DNA of 64,000 nt, from the NCBI GenBank assembly GCA_036504735.1, contig DASXUQ010000005.1, forward strand, positions 837,377 through 901,376, read 5' to 3'. Each line of letters opens with the position of its first letter. Positions within the stretch are counted from its first letter, which is position 1. The position numbers and the translations under genes were made by a program. This DNA is from a bacterium (GTDB taxonomy: Bacteria; Electryoneota; RPQS01). The notes beneath the pieces are model-generated. The model saw only the letters and a list, made by a program, of their open reading frames with translations. It did not search any database and had not been told where the DNA came from. Shown piece after piece: positions 16,326 to 25,459 of this stretch.

Positions 16326-19300
16326 ATGGTTTTCGCGCGCGTGGTGCTTTTATTGGCGGGTCTGCTGGCAGGGGTGGCATGTGTTTCAGCACTGCCGCTG
16401 ATGGAGACCTTTGAGGGCGATTTTCCGCCGTCAGGGTGGCAGACTTTTGAAACCGGTGACGGCACGACCGGATGGACGCGCTCCGGTGGTGCGACGAGCC
16501 CGTGGGGATACAGTGCGGCCTCGCAGCACGACCCAAATGTATTCGGCGGGACGATCCGGCAATGGCTGATCACACCCGCACTGTATGCCGACTCTGCACA
16601 CGCGGAGTTGGCTTTTTATGTGCGTTCTTCGGGCCAGTCCGTATCGTTTTCGGACACTCTCTATGTACTGCTGTCAACGACCGGCACGGCAGCCGGAGAT
16701 TTTTCGGTGCGGTTAGCCGTGCTGAGCCCGGGCCGCGATTTTGACTCGGCTTTTGTGCGGCGGGCCGTCGGTTTGCGTGCATATTCCGGCACCGTTGTGC
16801 ACATCGCGTTGGTGCGAGCGGTACGCAACGCAGCGGCAAGCACAATTCTGCTGGACAATGTCGGCGGTCCGCTGCTGATCCTCCCCCCTGCCCTTCCGAC
16901 TTTTCCTGAGCCAGCCGATCAGTCTTCCAATGCCAGCGTGACTTCGGCCCTGACGTGGATTGCGGACACAGAGACCTCGGCGATTGACCTGTATCTGTCT
17001 CGAACGGCATCCGACGTGCAACAGATGCTGCCTGCGGCAAGGGTGATCGCGAACGGGCAAGGGACGCGCTATGTGCAGCCTTCCCACCTGCTGAGCAGTC
17101 ACGTTTATTACTGGCGGGTAGTGACGCGGAATCCGTGGTTTCAGACGGTTGGTCCGGTGTGGAGCTTCACTACGGGAACCGGTCCTTTGGGGGGCACCTA
17201 TGCGGCAGGCGGCACAAACGCGGACTTTGCAGGATTGACCGAGGCCGTGGCTGCACTAACGGCAACGGGTGTGTCCGCGCCGACCGTAATCTCGGTGGCG
17301 CCGGGGGCGTACAGCGGGCCGGTGGTGATTTCCGCTGTGCCGGGGGCATCTGCGGAAAGTCCGGTTACGATCCGTAATGCGGGAGGCGGCGCCGTAACGG
17401 TTTCCTGCGGGAGCACGGTGGATACGGCAACGGTGACACTCGCGGGCGCACGTTACCTGACGCTCGATGGCATTGACATCACGGCGTTGTCCGGGACAGT
17501 GCGCCACTGTCTGATAATGACGGACGGAAGCCAACACAACACGGTCCGCAACGCGACCCTGCGGGGACAGAGTGCAGGCCTTGCCAACAGTGATGGGATT
17601 CTGTTGCGCGGGACGGCGTGCGAATTCAATCGCTTTTCCATGTTGACGGTGCGGAGAGCGGTGCGGGGAATTCAGCTTGAAGGCACGGTTTCGGGGGTCG
17701 GCACAGGCAACGAGATCGACAGTTGCCACGTGGACAGTGTGCGCTGCGGGATCTATCTGAAGTATCAGTCCGCCTGCACGGTGCAGGCAAATGACATCGC
17801 GGTGAATGGCGGATCGGCAGATGAAGTGGATGGGATCTGGGCGGGAGCGATGCTGCCGGACGATACGCTTGAGGTGTTGGCAAACCGGATTCACGGTATG
17901 AAAACCTCGAGCGTGTACGCCGTGGGAATCCGGGTGAAGCCGGATTCGGCGACGGCGGTCGTGCGCATCCGCAACAACTTTATCTACGGATTTCAGAACA
18001 CGGGTGGCTCACAGGCGCGGGCGCTGTACATCTCGTCAGGCCAGACGGAAGTGGCGGACAACAGTGTGCTGGTAAATGACGTCTCCGCGACAGGCGCCGC
18101 TTATGCGCTGTATATCGGGACAAGCGCCGCGACGGGGAACACGCGGATCGTGAACAACATCTTCTGCAACCGCGAACTCTCCAGCCCGGCGTACAACATT
18201 TTTCTGATGCTGAACACGTCGCCGCTGGAGTCGGACTACAATGTCTTTCAGGGCACGGGAAGCAGTTACCGCGTGGGACATTTGGGTGTGGATCTTCCCG
18301 GCCTTGCGGACTGGAGAGGCGCGACGGGCGGGGACCTGTATAGCCTCGAGGGCGATCCGGGGTTTGTCAACTCAAATGATCTGCACATTCTTCCGGCATA
18401 TGGGCTGGCTAATCGCAACGGGACAGCGATAGCGGACCTGCTGACGGATATTGACGGCGAGCCGCGATGGACGCCGCCCTGCCGGGGTGCGGATGACTAT
18501 GCGTTTGCGGCACCGTCCGCAGACGTGGCGGTGGTGGGGTTTGCGGAACCGGCATCGCAGGTGGTAGAGCACTCTGCCGTGCCGGTACAGATTATGGTGC
18601 AGAATCGCAGCGCAGCAACAGTGAATAGTGTACCGCTGCGATTGTATTTCAACAATGTTCCGCTGGACAGTACGGCGCTCGCGCTTACTCCGTGGCAGAC
18701 GGATACGGTGACGCTGGTATGGAATACTCCGGCAGCGCCTTCCACGGGGCGACTGAAAGCCCAAGGCTTTCTGGCGGGAGACGCCGATCCGGCAAACGAC
18801 AGCGCCGCCGTGTGGGTGAATGTGGTGCGTGCGCCGTTAAGCGGTGTGTATTCCGTCGGTGCGGACCATAGCAGCTTCAGATCGATTTCCGACGCGGTGC
18901 GGGATGTGCAGGAGCGGGGAATCAGCGGGCCGGTGGTGTTCAGCATCCTACCGGGAGCGTACAACGAACCGATTCTGCTCGGTCCGGTGGCGGGGACATC
19001 TGGAGATCATACGGTGACGTTCCGGCCTGCGGACTCGCTCGGCGGGGTTACCCTTAGCGCGGACAGCGGCGTGGCGGTAGTGATTTTCAGCGGTGCACGG
19101 CACGTGGTTCTCGACGGACTGGCGATTGTCCCGGAGTATCCTTGCCTGAGCGCCGTGCGGATGGACAGCGATGCGGATTCCAACCGGATTCTGAATTGCA
19201 CCTTGACGGGTTCGGCGCTCGCGGCAACCACAGCTTGCGGGGTGATCATTGCGGGCGGAGGGAACGACGGGAATGTGCTGCGCGATTTGGCCATCAGCGG

Positions 19301-22049
19301 ATTCTACTATGGCATCCGGCTGGATGGCAGCGCAGGGGCGGATGACCGGGGCAACACGGTGGAACGGTGCACGATCACGACGACTCGCACCGCTATCCGC
19401 GCTGATTATCAGGACAGCACACGGCTGGTTTCCAATAGGATCCGCCCCGGGTTTGACGGCGCGGGAGCCTGTTACGGGGTGTATCTTGGCGCGCAGAGCA
19501 GCGGCATGCAGGTGATTGCCGACGGGAATGAGATTACCGGAGGGCGGAGCGCGACAGGCTGCTGTGGTGTGTACAGCGCGTCAGGCGAAGGCGACGCGAC
19601 GGTGCAGAACAACATGATCAGCGGATGGACTGCAAGCGGTGCGGATGCGGTATACGGAATTCTGGTGGGCAGCGGGCACGCGGACGTGCGATTTAACAGC
19701 GTGTGGATGAACGATATTGCGGGCAGCGGCGATGTGGTTGCCCTGGCGGATACGGGGCTGGCCACCCACACGGTCGCGCAGAACAATGTCCTGCAGATCA
19801 GTGAGACGGCCAACAATGCCTGGTGCCTGGTGCGGAGCGGTGGCACTCTTAGCAGTGACTTCAATGCGTTCAGTGACCGCACCGGAGGCAACGGCCATGC
19901 CCATCTTGGACGATCCGGAAATACGGACTATGCCACGCTAAGTTTGTGGCAAGCAGGAACGGGCGGAGAGGCTCACAGCGTAACGGGAGATCCGGGGTTT
20001 GTGGATTCGGTGCATCTGCATATTCTGCCGAACATATCGCTGCTGAACCATCGCGGTGTCAGCAGCGTGGGAGTCGACAGTGATTTTGACGGGCAACTAC
20101 GAGATGATCCGCCGGATATCGGCGCGGATGAGTACGACTTTCTGGCGGCGCAGCATGATCTGGCCGTATCCTGGGCGCAGATTCCCGGGGGACGCTATGA
20201 GGCGGCTTTTGACTACGATATTGCTGTGCGGGTGGTGAACCAGGGGACCGTGGCGGCATCCTCGGTGCCGCTGCTGCTGTATTTCGGAGGGATTCCCTGC
20301 GGCAGCGCATCGGTGAGCGTCGCGGCGGGCGGTGCCGATACCGCGCTTGTTCACTGGGCGACGCCGGATACGGGGCTGGCGAGTGGCGTCTTGAAGGCAC
20401 AGTGTTTTTTGACCGGTGACCAGATTGCGGTGAACGATACCGCAACGGCAGAGGTGACGGTAGTGGGGCCGCCGCTGGCCGGACATTACAGCATCGGCGG
20501 GGTTGAGGCGGATTTTGCAACGCCGGCAGAGGCCGTAGATCATCTGTCGATGCGCGGTGTATCCGATGAAGTGGCACTGCGGATTACTCCGGGAATATAC
20601 ACCGGAACGCTTTGCATTCCGGCCATCCCCGGTGCCGGCGAAACTCATCCTGTGACGATCGAGTCGCTGTACGGGTTGCAGAATCCGGCACTGCTCAGAG
20701 CGGCTACGGGTGAAGCTGTGATCCTGCTGGATAGCGCGCGGTATGTAAACCTGGCCGACATGGAGATTGTCGCCGCGGGCAACTGCACGACAGCGGTAAC
20801 ATTGCGCAGCGGGTCCTCGCATTGCGAGATTCGACGTTGTGGCATTCATGGCGCCGATTCTGCCGCAAGCATAACCACGGGGATCTTCGTGCATGGAGAC
20901 GGCTGCCATAACAATCTGATAGACGGCGTGACGGTAAGTGGTGCCTTTACGGGAATTGCGATCGGAGGGGATGCCACGGCAGGGCAGGACAGCGGCAATA
21001 CCGTCAACCGCTCCATGATCTTGAATGCGCGCTACGGGATTTCTGCCGGCAAGCAGGTGGACTGCGTCATTAACGGCAACGAAATCGTTCCCGGATCTCC
21101 GTCTCCTTTGGCGGCGGCCTGCTATGGGGTATATATAGCGGGACTTGGGACAGGTGGCAGCGTGCAGATTTCGGGAAACCGGATTCACGGGTTTGCGGAT
21201 GGGTCTCTGTCGGCGTCGAACCGCGCGGCGGGAATTTACGCGGCGGCGGGAAGCGGCGCGGCGGTGATGGCGGTCAACAATTTCATCTACGGTTTTTCCA
21301 ATGCGGGACATCTGAAGATCAACGGATTCTATCTCTCGTCAGGCACCAATACGATTTTGCACAACAGTGTGCGGCTGGATGACATGCCGTGGACCAATGA
21401 CCTATCGGCCATCTGCATTTCCACGGGGAGCAGTCAGGTAATTGAGAACAATATTCTGGTGTCCCTCGAAGGCCATGTGACCAGCTATGGAATTTTGCAA
21501 TACAGCGGCGGGAGTCCGCAATGCAACGGAAATGATATTTTCGGAACGTCACCGCTGTTTGCCGTGGGACGCGTGAACGGAGTTTCCTACGCGACCCTCA
21601 CGGCCTGGCAGGCGGCGGGATACGACAGCAGCGGGATTGCGGCCAATCCGGGTTTTATCAGCGGGAGCGATTTGCACATAGCGGATACGTCGGGAGTGGT
21701 GGATGGACGAGGTATTGTGACCGGGTTAGTGACGACAGATATTGACGGCGACGTGCGAGGAAATCCACCGGATATCGGGGCGGATGAGTACCACCCGCTG
21801 CCGGCGGTGATCCGGGATCTGGCCGTATACACGCAGAGCGACTCCGTGCGGTTAGTGTGGAGACACTCCGCACGGGCCAGTGGCTATCGGGTGTATGCCG
21901 GGAATTCGGCAGTGTCCGCCCAGCCGCAGTTCCTGGTTGCTTCCGTTACAGATACGGCGTTTGTCGAACCGGTGGTGGCCACAGGCCAGGGAAAGCGGTT
22001 CTATGTGGTAACGGCGGTGGAAGAAGGGGTGAGAATGGTTGGGAGATAG
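16326..22049 (+). CDS. Giant secreted three-module beta-helix protein
   Basis: About 1,907 residues. Order (numbered from a possible upstream ATG at 16278): signal peptide (MVFARVVLLLAGLLAGVACVSA), a choice-of-anchor J / cleaved-adhesin-like domain (about 40-200, METFEGDFPPSGWQ), an Fn3-like domain (about 203-300), then three repeats starting near residues 302, 850 and 1396. Each repeat opens G-x-Y-x-(A/V/I)-G, continues as a right-handed parallel beta-helix rich in N-x-I and D-G motifs, and the first two end in CARDB-like linkers. A final Fn3-like domain starts near 1840. The ATG at 16326 is preferred because it begins the signal peptide. No T9SS sorting domain is present, unlike the other large secreted proteins here. 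The likely role is a surface or extracellular adhesin or carbohydrate-binding protein; substrate unknown. Confidence 0.8.
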   Translation: MVFARVVLLLAGLLAGVACVSALPLMETFEGDFPPSGWQTFETGDGTTGWTRSGGATSPWGYSAASQHDPNVFGGTIRQWLITPALYADSAHAELAFYVRSSGQSVSFSDTLYVLLSTTGTAAGDFSVRLAVLSPGRDFDSAFVRRAVGLRAYSGTVVHIALVRAVRNAAASTILLDNVGGPLLILPPALPTFPEPADQSSNASVTSALTWIADTETSAIDLYLSRTASDVQQMLPAARVIANGQGTRYVQPSHLLSSHVYYWRVVTRNPWFQTVGPVWSFTTGTGPLGGTYAAGGTNADFAGLTEAVAALTATGVSAPTVISVAPGAYSGPVVISAVPGASAESPVTIRNAGGGAVTVSCGSTVDTATVTLAGARYLTLDGIDITALSGTVRHCLIMTDGSQHNTVRNATLRGQSAGLANSDGILLRGTACEFNRFSMLTVRRAVRGIQLEGTVSGVGTGNEIDSCHVDSVRCGIYLKYQSACTVQANDIAVNGGSADEVDGIWAGAMLPDDTLEVLANRIHGMKTSSVYAVGIRVKPDSATAVVRIRNNFIYGFQNTGGSQARALYISSGQTEVADNSVLVNDVSATGAAYALYIGTSAATGNTRIVNNIFCNRELSSPAYNIFLMLNTSPLESDYNVFQGTGSSYRVGHLGVDLPGLADWRGATGGDLYSLEGDPGFVNSNDLHILPAYGLANRNGTAIADLLTDIDGEPRWTPPCRGADDYAFAAPSADVAVVGFAEPASQVVEHSAVPVQIMVQNRSAATVNSVPLRLYFNNVPLDSTALALTPWQTDTVTLVWNTPAAPSTGRLKAQGFLAGDADPANDSAAVWVNVVRAPLSGVYSVGADHSSFRSISDAVRDVQERGISGPVVFSILPGAYNEPILLGPVAGTSGDHTVTFRPADSLGGVTLSADSGVAVVIFSGARHVVLDGLAIVPEYPCLSAVRMDSDADSNRILNCTLTGSALAATTACGVIIAGGGNDGNVLRDLAISGFYYGIRLDGSAGADDRGNTVERCTITTTRTAIRADYQDSTRLVSNRIRPGFDGAGACYGVYLGAQSSGMQVIADGNEITGGRSATGCCGVYSASGEGDATVQNNMISGWTASGADAVYGILVGSGHADVRFNSVWMNDIAGSGDVVALADTGLATHTVAQNNVLQISETANNAWCLVRSGGTLSSDFNAFSDRTGGNGHAHLGRSGNTDYATLSLWQAGTGGEAHSVTGDPGFVDSVHLHILPNISLLNHRGVSSVGVDSDFDGQLRDDPPDIGADEYDFLAAQHDLAVSWAQIPGGRYEAAFDYDIAVRVVNQGTVAASSVPLLLYFGGIPCGSASVSVAAGGADTALVHWATPDTGLASGVLKAQCFLTGDQIAVNDTATAEVTVVGPPLAGHYSIGGVEADFATPAEAVDHLSMRGVSDEVALRITPGIYTGTLCIPAIPGAGETHPVTIESLYGLQNPALLRAATGEAVILLDSARYVNLADMEIVAAGNCTTAVTLRSGSSHCEIRRCGIHGADSAASITTGIFVHGDGCHNNLIDGVTVSGAFTGIAIGGDATAGQDSGNTVNRSMILNARYGISAGKQVDCVINGNEIVPGSPSPLAAACYGVYIAGLGTGGSVQISGNRIHGFADGSLSASNRAAGIYAAAGSGAAVMAVNNFIYGFSNAGHLKINGFYLSSGTNTILHNSVRLDDMPWTNDLSAICISTGSSQVIENNILVSLEGHVTSYGILQYSGGSPQCNGNDIFGTSPLFAVGRVNGVSYATLTAWQAAGYDSSGIAANPGFISGSDLHIADTSGVVDGRGIVTGLVTTDIDGDVRGNPPDIGADEYHPLPAVIRDLAVYTQSDSVRLVWRHSARASGYRVYAGNSAVSAQPQFLVASVTDTAFVEPVVATGQGKRFYVVTAVEEGVRMVGR

Positions 22050-22099
22050 ACCGGAGACCTGTGTGTCCCGGTCAGGGCTTCGGTCGGTAGCAATGAAAG

Positions 22100-22124
22100 G
22101 AGAGGTTCGCCTCTCATTTTTTTG
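22100..22124 (+). terminator. Rho-independent terminator after the beta-helix gene
   Basis: Stem GAGAGG/CCTCTC with a stable TTCG loop (22100-22115), followed immediately by A and seven T residues. A textbook intrinsic terminator 50 bases after the stop codon. Confidence 0.9.
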
Positions 22125-22470
22125 TTCGGGGTTATAGCTGGTGACATAACAAATGATCTAAACAAATCTAAAGCGGCAACTCTTACCCAGCGGGAGGGAA
22201 TAATTCTGACAGACAAAGAGTTACACGGTGGAAAAGTGGACAATCACATCTGAATACCAAAGGCAGCTCCTGAGCGGAAGTTGAAGTCCAAATGTGCCGG
22301 AAACATGTTCAAATATTGCACATAGATTCATGGAGAAAAAAATGCAGGGGTGGGAACGCGGCTTTTCCGACGCGGGTATCAAGTAATAGAGACCCTATGG
22401 GAACAAGTGGGATCTCGGAGGAATGTGATTTGCATTGCACAATTGCACCTGCCATAGAGAGTTTAAGAAT

Positions 22471-22520
22471 GCCGGTTGAACCCGGCGGTGATAGGTTTCC
22501 GGAAACGGGACTGCTCCGCC
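22471..22520 (+). promoter_or_regulatory. Possible structured leader of the stress protein mRNA
   Basis: Two adjacent structures are readable: a CCGG...CCGG hairpin (22472-22485), and an outer GGCGG/CCGCC stem (22484-22488 with 22516-22520) enclosing a GTTTCCGGAAAC palindrome (22495-22506). It ends 21 bases before the start codon at 22542. I could not match it to a known riboswitch class, so regulatory function is a guess. Confidence 0.3.
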
Positions 22521-22541
22521 TTAAGAGAGTGATGCGGAACA

Positions 22542-23618
22542 ATGGTCTTAGACGAACGAATCCCGTATGCAAGCTCCGGCGAAACCACGGCCGCTCGCGA
22601 GCGGCTGTCCGGCACAGGAGAGTTGTCCAGTAAGTTATTTGAAAACGTACTTATTCCTACAGACCTTGATCCTGCTGCCAAACCTCTGGTCACCCTTGCG
22701 GCCGATCTGGCCGGAAGATTCCACAGCCAATTTGTCTTAGTGCACGTTGTTCCTCACGAGCCGACACTGGCGCGAGATCCTGCCGTTCTAAGAGAGCGCC
22801 GCACAGAGCTTGAAAAACTCGCGGCAAAGTTGCGCGATGCCGGAGCGTCTTACGTGCAGACGATTTTGATGGAAGGCAATCCGGCCTACCACATCGAGCA
22901 GGCCGCCCGGCAGCACCATGTAAGCGTGATCCTGCTCTCCGAACGCAGCGATGCGTCGCAGACCCACGCCTGGTTCGGCACGCTGACACAAAAGCTTGCG
23001 CGGCGCGTAGATGTCCCACTGATGGTAGTGCGCCCGGTCGGGCAGCACACGCTGAAGCCCGTGTTGTGCGTGGTGGATTTTACCGAATCCTCGCGCAAGG
23101 CGCTGAAGTACGCGATTGCACTGTCACGACAAACAGGGACTCCGTTGGCCGTGCTGCATGTAGTCCCCGAACCGCTGCCATCATCGATGTTGGAAGGGCC
23201 CATCTGGCAAGGCTGCGGCCCGGCAGACGCAGGCGGCAAACGCTCGTATGCCGCTTCTCAGAATCCGGATGCGACGACTTCCACCTTGATTGAAGACAAC
23301 CGGCGTACGACGCTGGCACGGCGGGAAGTGGAAGATTTTTTGAGCCGCTTTGACTTTTCGGGTGTGAAGCACGATGTTGTGGTGCGAAGCGGTTCCCCGG
23401 TGGTGGAAGCCCTCATGGTTGCTAAAGAGCACAAGAGCGGTGTGATTGCCATCGGTGCGGACCACCGGTCAGGGTTTGTGCATCTGATGAGCCAGAGCAC
23501 GGCGGAAACGCTGGCAGAGACGGCGGATATTCCGGTCTTGATCTTCCGCAGTGCGGGCGAGCGGCCTAAGGTAGTTGGTGCGCGGTCGAACCCTGCGGTT
23601 AGTTTGCCAATCAACTAA
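22542..23618 (+). CDS. Tandem universal stress protein (two UspA domains)
   Basis: A 358-residue cytoplasmic protein with two UspA folds. Domain 1 runs from about residue 31 (FENVLIPTDLDPAAKPLV) to 165 (VDVPLMVVRP); domain 2 from about 172 (KPVLCVVDFTESSRKALKYA) to 343 (ADIPVLIFRS). The ATP-loop equivalent in domain 2, GADHRSG followed by STAE after about seven residues, is close to the G-x2-G-x9-G(S/T) consensus. In domain 1 the loop is degenerate, so only domain 2 is likely to bind nucleotide. A basic linker of about 50 residues (SYAASQNPDA...NRRTTLARREVED) lies inside domain 2. The ATG at 22542 has a weak ribosome site; the N-terminal 30 residues are outside the domain. A terminator follows. 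Confidence 0.85.
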   Translation: MVLDERIPYASSGETTAARERLSGTGELSSKLFENVLIPTDLDPAAKPLVTLAADLAGRFHSQFVLVHVVPHEPTLARDPAVLRERRTELEKLAAKLRDAGASYVQTILMEGNPAYHIEQAARQHHVSVILLSERSDASQTHAWFGTLTQKLARRVDVPLMVVRPVGQHTLKPVLCVVDFTESSRKALKYAIALSRQTGTPLAVLHVVPEPLPSSMLEGPIWQGCGPADAGGKRSYAASQNPDATTSTLIEDNRRTTLARREVEDFLSRFDFSGVKHDVVVRSGSPVVEALMVAKEHKSGVIAIGADHRSGFVHLMSQSTAETLAETADIPVLIFRSAGERPKVVGARSNPAVSLPIN

Positions 23619-23677
23619 CAACCGGACAGGATGTGAACGGACCGGGTTAGATACATTTGGACGAAGCAATTGAGCTA

Positions 23678-23718
23678 AAGAGGCTGCTTTCGCAAACGCG
23701 ATAAAGCAGCCTCTTTTT
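23678..23718 (+). terminator. Terminator of the universal stress protein gene
   Basis: Inverted repeat AGAGGCTGCTTT / AAAGCAGCCTCT with a loop of about 14 bases, followed by a run of T. It lies 60 bases after the stop codon. Confidence 0.85.
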
Positions 23719-23731
23719 CATGACCAGTTTG

Positions 23732-23745
23732 TCTAATTAATTAGA
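23732..23745 (+). promoter_or_regulatory. Palindrome upstream of the Rrf2 gene, candidate operator
   Basis: TCTAATTAATTAGA is a perfect 14-bp palindrome about 40 bases upstream of the -35 box of the Rrf2-family regulator. Autoregulation through AT-rich palindromes is common for Rrf2 proteins, so this is a candidate binding site by inference. Confidence 0.45.
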
Positions 23746-23784
23746 TAACAAGATACTGGAATTTATGATCAAGTATTTTTCGAC

Positions 23785-23813
23785 TTGACTTTGTGTAAGT
23801 TTTCCCATAGATT
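23785..23813 (+). promoter_or_regulatory. Sigma70-like promoter of the Rrf2 gene
   Basis: TTGACT (23785-23790) and TAGATT (23808-23813) are separated by 17 bases, 40 bases before the start codon. This is close to the housekeeping consensus, although the promoter consensus of this phylum is not known. Confidence 0.6.
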
Positions 23814-23852
23814 GGAGATGTATTGATCATCAAGTAATAGAGAGAGACAACC

Positions 23853-24344
23853 ATGTTATCAGCAACTTGGCAGTATTCCGTCCGCGCTCTCGTTCACTTG
23901 GCGATGGCCAAGGGCAAAGGCCCAGTGCTGGCCAGCCACATCGCAGATGCAGAAGGCATTCCATTGCCGTTTTTATCCAAGATTTTGCATCAGCTCAAGG
24001 TATCGGGAATCGTCGCGGCCACGCGGGGCCAGAAAGGCGGTTACATTCTGCAGCGCGATCCGGGCAAGCTTACGCTGCTGGATGTCGCGCATCTGACCGA
24101 CCATGTAGATTTTGGAGAGCAGTGTCTGCTGGGCTACAAGTTTTGTGACGACCACTGCAACTGCGTGTTGCACCACCAGTGGGAAGGGATCAAGAAAGAG
24201 ATCCGGCATTTTCTGGAAGCGCGAACCATTGAGCAGCTCGCGACGGATCAGTCCCGGGTCGAACTGGATGTGAGCGGCATGATGCGCTTCCGCCAGCCGC
24301 CGCTGAGGCCGCCCTATGAAGTGGCGGCGGGAGAACTGGAGTAG
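23853..24344 (+). CDS. Rrf2-family transcriptional regulator, probable Fe-S sensor
   Basis: A 163-residue winged-helix protein. The N-terminal helix-turn-helix (YSVRALVHLAMAKG..ASHIADAEGIPLPFLSKILHQLKVSGIVAATRGQKGGYIL) is the Rrf2 signature. Cysteines at 91, 98, 102 and 104 (C-x6-C-x3-C-x-C) lie where IscR/NsrR-type members ligate an iron-sulfur cluster, so redox, iron or NO sensing is likely. Start supported by GAGAGAG upstream and by a good promoter. No isc/suf genes are adjacent, so the regulated targets are not evident. A bidirectional terminator separates it from the convergent EamA transporter. Confidence 0.88.
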   Translation: MLSATWQYSVRALVHLAMAKGKGPVLASHIADAEGIPLPFLSKILHQLKVSGIVAATRGQKGGYILQRDPGKLTLLDVAHLTDHVDFGEQCLLGYKFCDDHCNCVLHHQWEGIKKEIRHFLEARTIEQLATDQSRVELDVSGMMRFRQPPLRPPYEVAAGELE

Positions 24345-24388
24345 GTTTTTCGAGGATTTGTTCTCCCGGTCACGACGGGCGAACACAC

Positions 24389-24417
24389 GAAGAGCGCGGC
24401 CTGAACGCGCGCTCTTC
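24389..24417 (+). terminator. Hairpin downstream of the Rrf2 gene
   Basis: GC-rich inverted repeat AAGAGCGCG / CGCGCTCTT (24390-24398 and 24408-24416), 45 bases after the stop codon and just before a stronger bidirectional hairpin. Confidence 0.5.
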
Positions 24418-24431
24418 AACCATGCTGAAGC

Positions 24432-24464
24432 AAAAAAGTGCAAGACGAACTCTTGCACTTTTTT
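24432..24464. terminator. Bidirectional terminator between Rrf2 and EamA genes
   Basis: A perfect 14-bp stem (arms 24432-24445 and 24451-24464, 5-base loop) begins with six A and ends with six T, so it gives a U-tailed hairpin on both strands. It serves the convergent genes on each side. Confidence 0.9.
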
Positions 24465-24476
24465 GTTGGGTCACAT

Positions 24477-25361
24477 TCAAGGGATAGTGCGCCGCCGGGT
24501 GATGGCGACGCCGGAAAGAATCAGCCCGGCACCGAGGATCATTTGCCACGTCAGGGACTCATGCAGGGCAAGGGTGGCCAGTGCAAGGCCCCAGATGACA
24601 TTCAGGTATTCGATGATGCCGGTGCGGGAAGCGCCACGGCGCTGCAACAGCCACGCCCACATGACAAACGCCGTGATGGTGGAGAATACGGCAAGGGATG
24701 CGGCGCATAGCCACGGAGCATAACCCGCGGGGAGACCATGGGGAAAGGAGAACGGAGCCAAAGGCAGAAGCACTACGGCACCGGAGAGCACACAGGCGGC
24801 AGGCGCGGTGAAGAAACCCAGCTTGGGGATCACGTCCGCCAGCAAAATCGTGTACACGCCCCAACTGACCGGACCGATCATCAGAATCGCGACGCCGGTC
24901 GCGGTGGTTTGATCGATGCCCAGTCCGCCACGGGAGAGAGTCAGCACAGCGACGCCGGCAAAGGCGAGGATCATGCCAAGCACGAAATATTTTTTGACAT
25001 GCTCGGCGCGGAAGATTACGGCCAGCAGGAAAATGGCAGGCGGATTGAGAGCATCCATCAGCGCGGCAATGCCCGCACCGACATGGGTCTGGCCGGTGTT
25101 CAGCGCGAGATTATGAATGACCGTGCCGAAGAGCCCGGCAGCAAACAACTTGGCCCAATCGGCGCGATTCAGGAGACGGAACTTCTCCCGCGAGTACCAG
25201 CAGATGGCCGCGAACACCGGAACCGTGGGAAGAAAGCGAACAAGAATAAGCTGCCAAGGGGTGAAGCTTTGCAACGCAATCTTGATGACCGAGAACAGCG
25301 ACCCGGAAATCGCGGTCAGCAGAAAGATGATGAAGTATTCGAAGGATTTGCTGCGAGACAC
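24477..25361 (-). CDS. EamA/DMT-family transporter
   Basis: A 294-residue inner-membrane protein with about ten hydrophobic helices forming two EamA repeats (residues about 8-140 and 155-288). Family landmarks include SGSLFSVIKIAL, HNLALNTGQTHVGAGIAALMDALNPPAIFLLAVIF and the second-half GASRTGIIEYLNVIWGLALA. Such proteins export or import small metabolites and amino acids; the substrate cannot be told from sequence. It lies downstream of metH on the same strand, separated by about 100 bases with a hairpin, so it is probably a separate transcript. Confidence 0.88.
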   Translation of the reverse strand: MSRSKSFEYFIIFLLTAISGSLFSVIKIALQSFTPWQLILVRFLPTVPVFAAICWYSREKFRLLNRADWAKLFAAGLFGTVIHNLALNTGQTHVGAGIAALMDALNPPAIFLLAVIFRAEHVKKYFVLGMILAFAGVAVLTLSRGGLGIDQTTATGVAILMIGPVSWGVYTILLADVIPKLGFFTAPAACVLSGAVVLLPLAPFSFPHGLPAGYAPWLCAASLAVFSTITAFVMWAWLLQRRGASRTGIIEYLNVIWGLALATLALHESLTWQMILGAGLILSGVAITRRRTIP

Positions 25362-25410
25362 AGAAAGAAAGGATGAAAGATGAAGGATGAAACGTAACCC
25401 CCATCCCTGG

Positions 25411-25438
25411 CCCTTCCCCCACTAAAGTGGGGAAAGGG
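25411..25438 (-). terminator. Hairpin between metH and the EamA gene
   Basis: A 12-bp stem with one mismatch and a TAAA loop (arms 25411-25422 and 25427-25438), 22 bases after the metH stop codon. The arms are homopurine/homopyrimidine blocks of C/T and G/A typical of intergenic repeats as well as terminators. Confidence 0.45.
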
Positions 25439-25459
25439 AACAAGAAGAAGGGGATATGG

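Larger units (their letters stand above)
22050..22541. other. Intergenic region upstream of the stress protein gene
   Basis: It holds the terminator of the beta-helix gene (22100-22124), then an AT-richer stretch that probably contains the promoter of the universal stress gene, then a GC-rich inverted-repeat region (22471-22520) just before its start. A 113-codon open frame (22292-22633) overlaps the stress gene out of frame and looks non-coding. Confidence 0.5.

Noticed and set aside
22292-22633. 113-codon open frame before the universal stress gene
   Set aside because: Overlaps the stress gene out of frame, has no ribosome site and an unlikely composition; the region reads better as a leader.
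25363-25459. Insertion element or MITE between metH and the EamA gene
   Set aside because: The C/T-rich and G/A-rich arms form a hairpin, but there is no target-site duplication or transposase; treated as a terminator-like repeat.
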